Positions 7,375 through 15,076 of a DNA stretch of 32,198 bases are shown piece after piece. This DNA comes from Ruminococcus sp. (GTDB taxonomy: Bacteria; Bacillota; Clostridia; Oscillospirales; Ruminococcaceae). Numbering within the stretch: position 1 is the stretch's first letter; every line of letters begins with the position of its first letter. The notes under the pieces were generated by a model, which made no database searches, had not been told where the DNA came from, and was given only the letters and a program-made list of their open reading frames with translations. The position numbers were made by a program, and so were the translations under genes. Location of the stretch: contig JAFTPG010000125.1 in NCBI GenBank assembly GCA_017463375.1, positions 1-32,198 on the forward strand. Direction: 5' to 3'.

Positions 7375-9627
7375 TTAAAGCTTCCAAATATCATTGTTAT
7401 ACTCTGCAATTGTTCTGTCGGATGAGAAATATCCTGCCATCGCAATATTGACAAGCATCTTTTCTGCCCATTCCATTCTGTTCTCATAGTCGGAATAAGC
7501 CTGCTCTCTTGTCTTTACATAGTCGTCAAAGTCAGGGAATGTCATGAACCAGTCCTTGCCGATAAGCTCCTTTGAGAGACGCTCGAGACGCTCCTCGTCG
7601 CCAAGCTTCATAAGCTCCTCGCCTGTGATGAAGTCAACGGCACGCTTGATAGCCTTGTTCTTGGTATAGTAGTCCTTAGCCTTGTAGCTCTCGTCCTTGT
7701 AACGCTTTACTACAGTATCACTGGAATCTCCGAAAATGTAGATGTTCTCATCTCCGACAAGCTCATGGATCTCCACGTTTGCGCCGTCCTCAGTACCGAG
7801 AGTTACTGCTCCGTTGAGCATGAACTTCATGTTTCCTGTACCGCTTGCCTCCTTTGAAGCAAGTGAAATCTGCTCCGAAATGTCACACGCCGGAATAAGC
7901 TTCTCCGCATATGTTACATTGTAATTCTCAACCATTACAACGTTGAGATACGGATTGACCTCGGGGTCATTACTGATAAGCTCCTGTAAACAGAGAATCA
8001 GGTGAATGATGTCCTGCGCAATGATATATGCCGGAGCTGCCTTTGCTCCGAAGATTACTGTAATCGGAGTTGACGGCTTCTTGCCTGCCTTGATTTCAAG
8101 ATACTTGTGAATTATATACAGCGCATTGAGCTGCTGACGCTTGTATTCGTGAAGTCTCTTAATCTGAATGTCGAAAATCGAGTTCTCATTGATTGATACA
8201 TTCTGCTTCTTAACGAGATAATTTTTAAGCTCAGCCTTTTTGCTGTCCTTGATTTCAAGAAGCTTCTTCAGAACTTCCTTGTCCTCCTTGAATTTCAGGA
8301 GCATTTCAAGCTCGTCGGCATTCTTCTTGAAGCCCTCTCCGATAAGAGATGTGATAAGCTCCGTAAGCTGAGGATTACTGTGGAGAAGCCATCTGCGGAA
8401 TGTGATTCCATTTGTCTTGTTGTTGAACTTCTCGGGATAAATCTTATAGAAGTGGTTAAGCTCCTCGTTTTTGAGGATATCCGTATGAAGCGAAGCTACG
8501 CCGTTTACACTGTATGAATAGTGAATGTCGATGTGAGCCATGTGGACTCTCTCGTCCTTGTCGATGATGTAGAGCTTAGGCTCGTCGTACTTTCTTCTTA
8601 CCTTGTCGTCGAGAACCTCGATAATCGGCATAAGCTGAGGTACTACCTGCTTGAGATATGCGATAGGCCACTTCTCCAGAGCCTCAGCAAGAATAGTGTG
8701 ATTTGTATATGCACAGCTCTTGCTTACTGCTTCGATTGCGTCGTCCATTTCAAGTCCTCTCTCAACGAGAAGTCTGATAAGCTCGGGAATTACCATTGTC
8801 GGGTGAGTGTCGTTAATCTGAATCACCGCATAATCAGCCAGATCATAGAGATTGCAGCCCTTTGCCACGCACTCGTCAAGTATGAGCTGTGCTGCGCTGG
8901 ATACCATAAAGTACTGCTGATAAATTCTCAGCATACGTCCTGCGTCGTCGCTGTCGTCGGGATAGAGGAAAAGTGTGAGATTCTTCTCGATATCCTCCTT
9001 GTCAAAGGAGATCCCGTCCTCGACAATCGACTCGTCAACACTTTCAATATCAAAAAGGTGAAGCTTATTCGTTGTGCTGTCGTAGCCTGTAACGTTGATG
9101 TCGTACATTCTTGATGTAACTGTTGCATTCCTGAACTTCACGCTGTATGTCACGTCTGTCTTGTTCAGCCAGCTGTTATCTGTGATCCACGGGTCGGGAA
9201 TGGAAGTCTGAGCGTTATCCTTGAACACCTGTCTGAAAAGTCCGAAGTGATAGTTAAGTCCTACGCCGTCGCCGTTAAGACCGAGTGTTGCGATGGAATC
9301 AAGGAAGCATGCAGCAAGTCGTCCAAGACCTCCGTTTCCGAGAGAAGGCTCGTTTTCAAGCTCCTCGATCTCGCAGATATCCTTGCCGTTTTCAGCAAGC
9401 TGCTTCTTCACTTCATCGTAGATTCCGAGATTGATGAGATTGTTTGACAGGAGCTTTCCGATGAGGAATTCTGCTGAGATGTAGTACAGCTTCTTCTTTG
9501 ACGGCTCAGCTTTTTTCTGCTCTGCCATGCTGTTTACCAGCTTGAGAAGTCCGCAGTAAATTTCCTCGTTGGTGCACTCCGATACAGATCTGTTATATTC
9601 CGATTTCATAATTTCTGAAAGATTCAT
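7375..9627 (-). CDS. glgP: Glycogen/maltodextrin phosphorylase (GT35)
   Basis: A 750-residue PLP-dependent phosphorylase that releases glucose-1-phosphate from alpha-1,4-glucan chains using phosphate. The lysine expected to bind PLP is K601 in [15 protein letters not shown], followed by [11 protein letters not shown]. The N-terminal [14 protein letters not shown] and [23 protein letters not shown] are signatures of the family. It is somewhat shorter than the roughly 800-residue enterobacterial enzymes, mostly at the N-terminus. ATG has AAAGGAG 8 nt upstream. It is monocistronic between an AraC regulator and the convergent LacI regulator, and its leader contains a 14-bp palindrome likely to bind one of them. 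Together with malQ it completes maltodextrin catabolism. Confidence 0.96.
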   Translation of the reverse strand: MNLSEIMKSEYNRSVSECTNEEIYCGLLKLVNSMAEQKKAEPSKKKLYYISAEFLIGKLLSNNLINLGIYDEVKKQLAENGKDICEIEELENEPSLGNGGLGRLAACFLDSIATLGLNGDGVGLNYHFGLFRQVFKDNAQTSIPDPWITDNSWLNKTDVTYSVKFRNATVTSRMYDINVTGYDSTTNKLHLFDIESVDESIVEDGISFDKEDIEKNLTLFLYPDDSDDAGRMLRIYQQYFMVSSAAQLILDECVAKGCNLYDLADYAVIQINDTHPTMVIPELIRLLVERGLEMDDAIEAVSKSCAYTNHTILAEALEKWPIAYLKQVVPQLMPIIEVLDDKVRRKYDEPKLYIIDKDERVHMAHIDIHYSYSVNGVASLHTDILKNEELNHFYKIYPEKFNNKTNGITFRRWLLHSNPQLTELITSLIGEGFKKNADELEMLLKFKEDKEVLKKLLEIKDSKKAELKNYLVKKQNVSINENSIFDIQIKRLHEYKRQQLNALYIIHKYLEIKAGKKPSTPITVIFGAKAAPAYIIAQDIIHLILCLQELISNDPEVNPYLNVVMVENYNVTYAEKLIPACDISEQISLASKEASGTGNMKFMLNGAVTLGTEDGANVEIHELVGDENIYIFGDSSDTVVKRYKDESYKAKDYYTKNKAIKRAVDFITGEELMKLGDEERLERLSKELIGKDWFMTFPDFDDYVKTREQAYSDYENRMEWAEKMLVNIAMAGYFSSDRTIAEYNNDIWKL

Positions 9628-9641
9628 ATCAATTTCTCCTT

Positions 9642-9655
9642 TGCAATATGTTGCA
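9642..9655. promoter_or_regulatory. Candidate LacI-family operator in the glgP leader
   Basis: TGCAA-TATG-TTGCA is a perfect 14-bp inverted repeat of the size and half-site form typical of LacI/GalR operators. It lies between the glgP start codon and two TATAAT-like -10 elements (9688-9683 and 9677-9672 on the minus strand), a roadblock position. It uses the same half-sites as the cluster at 6016-6236. It also overlaps the glgP ribosome site region by its left end. Confidence 0.55.
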
Positions 9656-9762
9656 TCGTTAACGTGATTATATTATAATATTATTATAGCCCTGATTTCT
9701 TGCATTATTGTTTCTCTTTTTTGCACAATACTATCCTTTTTCCAAATAAGGAGGCTCTGTAA

Positions 9763-10641
9763 ATGGATAAAAACCAGTACGAAATATATCATGAGAATAT
9801 CAATCACACTCCCTCTGACTTCCCTTATAACACATATCTCTGCTCGATTCCGCTGGACTTCAGAAGCGTCAAGATCCACTGGCATGACGAAACTGAGATC
9901 ATCGTTATAAAAAAAGGCGAAGGAATCATCTGCGTTGACCTGACGGCTTACTGCGTTAAAGCTGGGGATATTGTTTTCGTTTTCCCGGGACAGCTCCACT
10001 CAATCGAGCAGAAGGACAATGCTGTAATGGAGTACGAAAATATCCTTTTTAAACCGAAGCTGCTGAAATCCTCGGGGCATGACTACTGCAATGATAATTT
10101 TATTCAGCCGCTGTTCTCGGGAAAAATCAAGATGTCTCCCGTTGCGGATTCAGAGTGCTCCTATTACCCGGAGCTGTCCGCTCTCATCACCAGAATCGAC
10201 CGCCTGTGCGATATGCGTCCTCACGGCTATCAGCTGGCTGTCAAGGGCTGCTTGTTTGAGATTCTCTTTGAGCTTGTTTCTCACTGCGGTGAAGCTGAAA
10301 TCAAGTCGATGAGCAGAAAATCACTCGAAAAAATAAAAATCATCCTCACCTATATCGCTGAAAATTATCAGAATGATATCTCGATTGACGATATCTCACG
10401 CCACTGCTTTTACAGCAAGTCGTATTTCATGAAGTTCTTTAAGGAAGCCATGGGTACGGGCTTCATTCAGTATCTCAACGACTATCGTCTTGAAATCGCA
10501 GCAGGACTCCTGATTGATACTGATGATAATATTCTCGATATAGCCGTCAGCACGGGATTTGACAATCTCTCGTATTTCAACCGCTGCTTTAAGAAGAAAT
10601 ACGGCATCGCTCCGGGGAAATACAGGGCTAATGCTGTATAG
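9763..10641 (+). CDS. AraC-family transcriptional regulator with cupin sensor
   Basis: A 292-residue regulator of normal length. Residues about 25-110 form a cupin-like sugar-sensing domain (IHWHDETEIIVIKKGEG, then AGDIVFVFPGQLHSIEQ). Residues about 190-290 hold the two helix-turn-helix units (ISIDDISRHCFYSKSYFMKFFKEAMG, truncated here to its key part, and ILDIAVSTGFDNLSYFNRCFKK). AAGGAGG is 8 nt before the ATG. It diverges from glgP with 135 bp between them, so it most likely controls glgP, probably as an activator in response to a sugar. The effector is unknown. A weak promoter (TTGTTT, 18 bp, TATCCT) lies at 9708-9737. Confidence 0.9.
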   Translation: MDKNQYEIYHENINHTPSDFPYNTYLCSIPLDFRSVKIHWHDETEIIVIKKGEGIICVDLTAYCVKAGDIVFVFPGQLHSIEQKDNAVMEYENILFKPKLLKSSGHDYCNDNFIQPLFSGKIKMSPVADSECSYYPELSALITRIDRLCDMRPHGYQLAVKGCLFEILFELVSHCGEAEIKSMSRKSLEKIKIILTYIAENYQNDISIDDISRHCFYSKSYFMKFFKEAMGTGFIQYLNDYRLEIAAGLLIDTDDNILDIAVSTGFDNLSYFNRCFKKKYGIAPGKYRANAV

Positions 10642-10644
10642 ATA

Positions 10645-10675
10645 AGGGGACGCCCTCTCTTGCAGGGCGTCCCCT
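10645..10675 (+). terminator. Terminator hairpin after the AraC gene
   Basis: A perfect 12-bp stem, AGGGGACGCCCT (10645-10656) and AGGGCGTCCCCT (10664-10675), begins 4 nt after the stop codon. The inner 10 bp are identical to the hairpin at 7335-7363 although the loops differ. Confidence 0.65.
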
Positions 10676-10676
10676 C

Positions 10677-10811
10677 TTTCAAAACAGTCCACCGGACTGT
10701 TTTGAAATTCACCCCTTGCGGGGCGCTTTTCAAGGCAAAGAGTTTCGCTCTCTGCGGAGAGCGACCAAAGGCGCTGCCTTTGGAATCCGCCAGCCTTTTG
10801 AAAAAGGCTGG
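10677..10811. repeat. Chain of five hairpins between AraC and NSS genes
   Basis: Five inverted repeats follow one another with little or no spacing: 10677-10690/10694-10707 (14 bp), 10712-10715/10720-10723 (4 bp), 10745-10752/10757-10764 (8 bp), 10765-10772/10776-10783 (8 bp) and 10790-10799/10802-10811 (10 bp). With the terminator at 10645 they make six. No gene is evident in 10642-10851. It may act as a 3-prime end or RNA-stability element for the convergent genes, or be an intergenic repeat family. Confidence 0.75.
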
Positions 10812-10851
10812 ACCGAAAACTTTCTGCTTTTACTCCACTTTGTTTTTTCTG

Positions 10852-12219
10852 TTATTTAAAGAAATTATAAATTCCCACTGCAAACAGCACGAACACAATT
10901 ACGGGAAGAACATAAGTCATGTAGCCTCTCATGAACTTCTGAACCTTCAGTCCCTTTCCTGCGTTTGCCTCTTCTACGAAATTATTCCAGCCCCAGCCCT
11001 TCCTGCTGACGCAGAACAATATAAATATCAGAGAGCCAAGCGGAAGAAGTACGTTGCTGACTGCGAAGTCCTCCAGATCCATAACAGTGCTGCCTTCTCC
11101 GAACGGCTGGAATCCGCTCAATACGTTGAATCCCAGTGCACACGGAAGCGAAAGCACAAACATCAGTATTCCGTTAATCACACAGGCTTTCTTTCTGCTG
11201 AAGCCAAACATATCCATTGTACATGAAATTATACCCTCAAACACAGTAAGTACCGTTGAAAGAGCTGCAAACGTCAGGAACACAAAGAATAAGCTTCCCC
11301 AGAATCTTCCCATGGGCATATTGTTGAAAATATTCGGCAGTGTAATGAAAATCAGGCTCGGTCCGCTGTCAACCTCTACATCATACGCAAAGCAGGCAGG
11401 GAAAATAATGAGTCCCGAAGCAAATGCCACGAATGTATCGAGAAATGCTACGTTTACAGCCTCTCCCATAAGAGCTCTGTCCTTATTGATATAGCTTCCG
11501 AAGATAGCCATAGCTCCCATACCGAGACTCAGCGTAAAGAACGACTGATTCATCGCATTTACGATTACATTCTGAATTCCGATCTCCTTCATTCTTTCAA
11601 CGCTGGGCTTGAGATAGAACTCAAGACCCTCCTCTGCTCCGTCGAGGAAAAAGCTTCTCACTGCAAGAACTACCATTATTACAAGCAGAGCGATCATCAT
11701 TACCTTTGTAATTCTCTCAAGACCGTTCTGTAGTCCGAATGAGCATACAATGAATCCGACTACAACGACAATTGCCATGAATCCGACAAGTATCGGAGCA
11801 CTTCCAAGCATGTGATCAAACTGAGCTTCAACTCCTGCGGAATCAAGTCCGACAAAATCGCCTTTCGCCGTAGCATAGAAATAATACAGCATCCAGCCTG
11901 TAACCGTTGTATAGAACATCATCAGCAGATAGTTTCCTATCATTGCAACGATTCCGTGAATGTGCCATTTACTGCCCTTGGGTTCAAGCTCCTGATACAT
12001 TTTTGCAGGACTCTTCTGACTTGCTCTTCCCATTGAAAATTCCATAGTCATTACGGGAACGCCCATTATTATAAGAAAGAACAGATAGATCAGTACGAAT
12101 ATACCTCCGCCTGATTGTCCTGCCATGTACGGAAATTTCCATACGTTTCCGATTCCGATCGCACAGCCTGCACTGAGCAGAATAAAGCCCAGACGGCTGC
12201 CTAATTTTTCTCTTTTCAT
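10852..12219 (-). CDS. Sodium-dependent neurotransmitter-symporter-family (NSS/SNF) transporter
   Basis: A 455-residue membrane protein of the LeuT/SNF fold, which couples sodium entry to uptake of amino acids or related amines. The N-terminal half has the family signature around TM1, SAGCAIGIGNVWKFPYMAG, with the unwound helix that binds sodium and substrate. About 11-12 membrane segments follow. Bacterial members often lack TM12 and are near this length. The start at 12219 is preferred because GGAGGT lies 5 nt upstream; a GTG four codons earlier overlaps that ribosome site. It is transcribed alone from a strong promoter through a structured leader. Substrate is not predictable, though amino-acid uptake is the usual role. 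Confidence 0.93.
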   Translation of the reverse strand: MKREKLGSRLGFILLSAGCAIGIGNVWKFPYMAGQSGGGIFVLIYLFFLIIMGVPVMTMEFSMGRASQKSPAKMYQELEPKGSKWHIHGIVAMIGNYLLMMFYTTVTGWMLYYFYATAKGDFVGLDSAGVEAQFDHMLGSAPILVGFMAIVVVVGFIVCSFGLQNGLERITKVMMIALLVIMVVLAVRSFFLDGAEEGLEFYLKPSVERMKEIGIQNVIVNAMNQSFFTLSLGMGAMAIFGSYINKDRALMGEAVNVAFLDTFVAFASGLIIFPACFAYDVEVDSGPSLIFITLPNIFNNMPMGRFWGSLFFVFLTFAALSTVLTVFEGIISCTMDMFGFSRKKACVINGILMFVLSLPCALGFNVLSGFQPFGEGSTVMDLEDFAVSNVLLPLGSLIFILFCVSRKGWGWNNFVEEANAGKGLKVQKFMRGYMTYVLPVIVFVLFAVGIYNFFK

Positions 12220-12240
12220 TTTTACCTCCACAATAAAAAC

Positions 12241-12292
12241 AGCCGTTAAAAAACGGCTTTATAGATACTTTGCAGAATTTATGTATCTGCAA
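12241..12292 (-). promoter_or_regulatory. Attenuator-like leader of the NSS transporter gene
   Basis: On the minus strand, a hairpin AGCCGTT/AACGGCT (12258-12252 and 12247-12241) followed by GTTTTTATT looks like an intrinsic terminator directly before the ribosome site. Upstream, TTGCAGA/TCTGCAA (12292-12286 with 12276-12270) and AGATAC/GTATCT (12288-12283 with 12268-12263) overlap by 3 nt and compete. This suggests conditional read-through. I do not recognise it as a known riboswitch class. Confidence 0.45.
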
Positions 12293-12303
12293 TCATTAAT
12301 AAT

Positions 12304-12332
12304 ATTATACCACAACTTCAATTATATGTCAA
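12304..12332 (-). promoter_or_regulatory. Consensus sigma-A promoter of the NSS transporter
   Basis: -35 TTGACA (12332-12327), 17 bp, -10 TATAAT (12309-12304): a perfect match to consensus on the minus strand. Confidence 0.85.
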
Positions 12333-12358
12333 TTTATTTTGGTTCTTTTGACGCAAAA

Positions 12359-12385
12359 AAGCCGGAGAATTTAACTCTCCGGCTT
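12359..12385 (-). terminator. Terminator of the phage-like operon
   Basis: On the minus strand AAGCCGGAGA/TCTCCGGCTT (10 bp, 7-nt loop) is followed by TTTT. It lies 8 nt past the stop of the endolysin gene. Confidence 0.85.
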
Positions 12386-12393
12386 TATTATGG

Positions 12394-12993
12394 TTATTTC
12401 TCAGGAATTCTAAGCGTCATGCCAGCATAAATTTTATCCGAGCTGAGATCATTCAGCTTCATTATCTCCGGATATCGGGTTCCGTCTCCGAGATACTTTG
12501 CCGCGATTTTCCACAGTGATTCCCTTTTCTTAACAGTGTGCACCGACTCCCCTGCTTCAGTAAGCTTAGCAAGATATCCGTCGTCGTATGTACCCTTTTC
12601 ATTCGGGATTCTCAGCAGCTCCGAAACATCCTTAGCCTTTGCCTTTATGCCGTTCGGGCGGCAGCAGATATGCAGATGTGAGCCTGTGGAATGCCCTGTA
12701 CTGCCCTCTGTTCCCAGCACATCGGTAACCCTTACCTCCTGACCAGCCTTTACACGGATGTCGGAAAGATGCCCGTAGTACCAGATATCCCCGTTTGCCG
12801 CCTGCACCTTGACGTACTTTCCGAAGCCCTGACCGTGATTCTGCGGATTCTCCCAGCCGCAGAAAATTACGGTTCCGCTCACAACGCAGTGAACTTCCTT
12901 TGAATCAACTCCCACTAAGTCGAGACCATCATGAACCGCTGCGCCTTTAAATTCCTGTGATACTCTGAATTCTCCCATATACGGACTATTCAT
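12394..12993 (-). CDS. M23 endopeptidase with C-terminal LysM (endolysin-like)
   Basis: A 199-residue peptidoglycan hydrolase. The M23 (lysostaphin-like) zinc site is complete: H21 and D25 in HDGLDLVG, and H106/H108 in SHLHICC. A LysM peptidoglycan-binding domain fills about residues 150-197 (VHTVKKRESLWKIAAKYLG to AGMTLRIPEK). There is no signal peptide, so exit would need the holin-like protein encoded just upstream. The start at 12993 has AAGGAGG 9 nt upstream; an ATG immediately after that AAGGAGG is too close. It overlaps the upstream gene by 8 nt. It is the last gene of a small phage-like operon. A host cell-wall role is the alternative. Confidence 0.9.
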   Translation of the reverse strand: MNSPYMGEFRVSQEFKGAAVHDGLDLVGVDSKEVHCVVSGTVIFCGWENPQNHGQGFGKYVKVQAANGDIWYYGHLSDIRVKAGQEVRVTDVLGTEGSTGHSTGSHLHICCRPNGIKAKAKDVSELLRIPNEKGTYDDGYLAKLTEAGESVHTVKKRESLWKIAAKYLGDGTRYPEIMKLNDLSSDKIYAGMTLRIPEK

Positions 12994-13186
12994 TACTTTC
13001 ATCCTCCTTGACATTGACGTTTTTCTGATATTGTGTTCCGAAGTAGAACGCAATAACAGTCGTGAACACGGTCAGAAACTGCTCCGAGCTTACCGCACCT
13101 CTGACTGCAAGCACAGCAAAGGATATTGTAAGAATCAGCGTTACTATACTCTTGACATCAATCAGTCTTTTGAGCTTTTTAAGCAT
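12986..13186 (-). CDS. Small holin-like membrane protein
   Basis: A 66-residue protein with a basic N-terminus (MLKKLKRLIDVK), two closely spaced hydrophobic stretches (about 15-32 and 38-55) and a charged tail, the usual layout of phage holins. The ATG at 13186 has AAGGAGG 9-10 nt upstream, inside the preceding gene, and both flanking genes overlap it by 8 nt. It precedes an endolysin that has no signal peptide. Holin function is inferred from size, topology and position; the sequence alone would not prove it. Confidence 0.7.
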   Translation of the reverse strand: MLKKLKRLIDVKSIVTLILTISFAVLAVRGAVSSEQFLTVFTTVIAFYFGTQYQKNVNVKEDESNE

Positions 13187-13412
13187 GATGCTGCTCCTCC
13201 TTTTCAAGATCCTGAATGCGGTGATTTATTACCTTTATCTGCTCCTCCACAACAGGCATTCTTCGGGCAAAATTGTTATGCTCCGCAACCTTGTTTTCCA
13301 ATTGCTGGATGCGGTAGTTAGTCATTTTCGAGCTGACTAATATTCCCCCTAACGAGCCGCCGAGAGTTCCTATCAGTGAGATCATTGCCACAATGACATT
13401 TGAATCCGCCAT
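13179..13412 (-). CDS. Phage-type membrane/coiled-coil protein (DUF7365/XhlA-like)
   Basis: A 77-residue protein with an N-terminal membrane segment rich in glycine (IVAMISLIGTLGGSLGGILV) and a C-terminal heptad-like helix (NYRIQQLENKVAEHN and following). This matches small phage lysis-cassette proteins annotated as haemolysin XhlA-like or DUF7365. GGAGG lies 10 nt before the ATG, and TAATG joins it to the upstream gene. It may help anchor or regulate the holin/endolysin pair. Confidence 0.65.
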   Translation of the reverse strand: MADSNVIVAMISLIGTLGGSLGGILVSSKMTNYRIQQLENKVAEHNNFARRMPVVEEQIKVINHRIQDLEKEEQHHA

Positions 13413-14533
13413 TATGCGCTTCCCTCCAATGCATTGATTCTCGCAAGCAGTGCGTTGATCTGCGACTGCAAATCATCAGTATACTGCTCATAGTTCCCGT
13501 CGGAAATCTCTGAGCACCTCACCATGGGACTGAACGTCAAGCCCGAAACAGTCACACCCGAGCCGATATAGATACGGAAAACTATCTCTCCCGGCGACGC
13601 TGTAAATTTATATCCCTCACCGATATCTCTGCCGCCGATTCCAACCCAGTTTGACGTGTAAAGACCATACATATAGTAGGTATCCTCCGCTCCATCCTCG
13701 GGGCAGCCGCTGAGAATATATTCCCTGCCTTCCCCGAGAGAGATTTTCCCGATATCTAAGGACACTGCGGCTGAGGCAGTCCCTTTTGCCGTAACACTGC
13801 CGTCGGTATTGACGGTAAACGTGATTCCGTTTTTTGTAACGGACGAGGCTGTGTTTTTCAGCAGATTCTTCTTGCTCAGTCCGACTGCCGACTGCGTCAT
13901 TGCTGTATTTTCCGCAAGCTCAGCCCGAGCTGTGCTCAGCTGCGTCTGCAAATCATCGGTATACGGCTGATATTCAAGCTCTTCGCTGCTGTAATACAAC
14001 GTATCGCTGCTGAAAACCATAGGCTTGAAAATGAGATTATCGGCAGTCTGCCCGGATCTTACTAAAATTCTCATTATAAGCCAGAATGAAAAAGGAGGAG
14101 TAAATGCAAGACCGTCTAATAGTGTACACCAGGCGGTATTATAAGCAAGCTGAAGACAATATGTATCCTCTGAGCACTCTGCCGGATAACCTGAAAAGGA
14201 ATAGCTCACACCGGCATTTAAATATGCATACCCGATGAAAAATTCCGCATCTTCCGTCGCAGTGCCGTTCACTGTAACCGTCTTATCCTCGTTGACTGTA
14301 AATGTCACACCATTTACAGTTGTTGTTTCCGCAGTATTTTTCAGCAGATTATATTTCTGCAAGCCTAAAGACGCTCTGTTGACGGCTGCCTGTCCGAGCG
14401 CATAATAGAGCCTTGCCTTTTCCTCAGACTCAAGATGAGCTGTCATATCAGCCGCATGCAGGTCAAATTCATCAGTTCTGCCAAGCCTTTCGTCGATTTC
14501 AGACGAGGTGTATTTACTTGTATACTCTGACAT
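13412..14533 (-). CDS. Phage tail-fibre-like protein with two repeated beta modules
   Basis: A 373-residue protein without a signal peptide. After an N-terminal helical segment (1-57) come two copies of a module of about 140 residues, near 58-195 and 217-355. Each begins with a form of KKNLLKNTA, T-NGVTFTVN and TVNGTA, and ends before a short YTDDLQ-Q helical segment (QPYTDDLQTQL and EQYTDDLQSQI). Such modules occur in baseplate or receptor-binding proteins of phages of Clostridia. It is followed by a lysis cassette. I infer a cell-surface-binding role but no receptor can be predicted. Confidence 0.65.
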   Translation of the reverse strand: MSEYTSKYTSSEIDERLGRTDEFDLHAADMTAHLESEEKARLYYALGQAAVNRASLGLQKYNLLKNTAETTTVNGVTFTVNEDKTVTVNGTATEDAEFFIGYAYLNAGVSYSFSGYPAECSEDTYCLQLAYNTAWCTLLDGLAFTPPFSFWLIMRILVRSGQTADNLIFKPMVFSSDTLYYSSEELEYQPYTDDLQTQLSTARAELAENTAMTQSAVGLSKKNLLKNTASSVTKNGITFTVNTDGSVTAKGTASAAVSLDIGKISLGEGREYILSGCPEDGAEDTYYMYGLYTSNWVGIGGRDIGEGYKFTASPGEIVFRIYIGSGVTVSGLTFSPMVRCSEISDGNYEQYTDDLQSQINALLARINALEGSA

Positions 14534-14535
14534 AT

Positions 14536-14724
14536 TTATTCATCCTCACTTTCCTCCCGAACATTGAACAGCAGTCCGTCTGCCGTTCTTAAATAGTATC
14601 CGTCAGCCGTTCTGAAATTTGCCGCAGAAGAAGCTGACGCTTTCAATGCCCGTGCGATCCAGGCTGTCGGCATATCGGGCGCATATCCGAGAAAATGAAA
14701 TTTCAGGATATCCGTGAATCTCAT
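14536..14724 (-). CDS. Small phage-like protein of unknown function
   Basis: A 62-residue protein that I do not recognise by family. Its C-terminal half repeats a short motif (RTADGYYL then RTADGLLFNV). The ATG overlaps the upstream stop as TAATG and has GGGAGTG upstream, so it is translationally coupled. It lies in the same operon as the tail-like protein, 2 nt before it, and is likely a structural or adaptor component. Confidence 0.55.
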   Translation of the reverse strand: MRFTDILKFHFLGYAPDMPTAWIARALKASASSAANFRTADGYYLRTADGLLFNVREESEDE

Positions 14725-14912
14725 TACACCCACTCCCTTGCATTGTTCAGAACCTTAATTTCCTTTGTATCGGCAATCAGCGCCATACTGCCGACGCTCC
14801 AATGAGACTCGGGCTGAGGTATATCCGCCGCAGTATCGACGATGATATCAACTCTCCGCATTGTTACGTCTCCCTCAAAGCCAATGAAGTCGCTGTTGAT
14901 GATCTTATACAT
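14724..14912 (-). CDS. Small phage-like protein, first gene of the operon
   Basis: A 62-residue soluble protein (MYKIINSDFIGFEGDVTMRR to NNAREWV) with no recognised domain. AAGGAGG lies 6 nt before the ATG. Small proteins of this size precede tail-fibre genes in some phages of Firmicutes. It opens a six-gene operon with overlapping stop and start codons throughout. Confidence 0.55.
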   Translation of the reverse strand: MYKIINSDFIGFEGDVTMRRVDIIVDTAADIPQPESHWSVGSMALIADTKEIKVLNNAREWV

Positions 14913-14953
14913 GCCTGACCTCCTTATTTTTCAGCTCCCGTAAAAGTGCTCCC

Positions 14954-14999
14954 ATAATAGGGCTGAAAAACGGCTTCATGCAACGTAAAAACGTTGCAT
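14954..14999 (-). promoter_or_regulatory. Promoter and palindromic operator of the phage-like operon
   Basis: On the minus strand -35 TTGCAT (14983-14978), 18 bp and -10 TATTAT (14959-14954). The -35 is the right arm of a perfect inverted repeat, ATGCAACGT-N4-ACGTTGCAT (14978-14999), so a repressor bound there would block transcription. Confidence 0.5.
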
Positions 15000-15045
15000 A
15001 TTGTCAAAAATTAACAGAATGTTTACAATTAGCAGGCAGCAAAAA

Positions 15046-15069
15046 ACCGTCCGGATAATTCCGGACGGT
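15046..15069 (-). terminator. Terminator of rmuC
   Basis: A 10-bp perfect stem ACCGTCCGGA/TCCGGACGGT with a 4-nt loop, followed on the minus strand by a T run, 7 nt after the rmuC stop. Confidence 0.85.
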
Positions 15070-15076
15070 AAACATG

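Noticed and set aside
8521..9114. 197-codon open frame on the plus strand over glgP
   Set aside because: Antisense shadow of an intact phosphorylase gene; valine/leucine-rich artefact composition.
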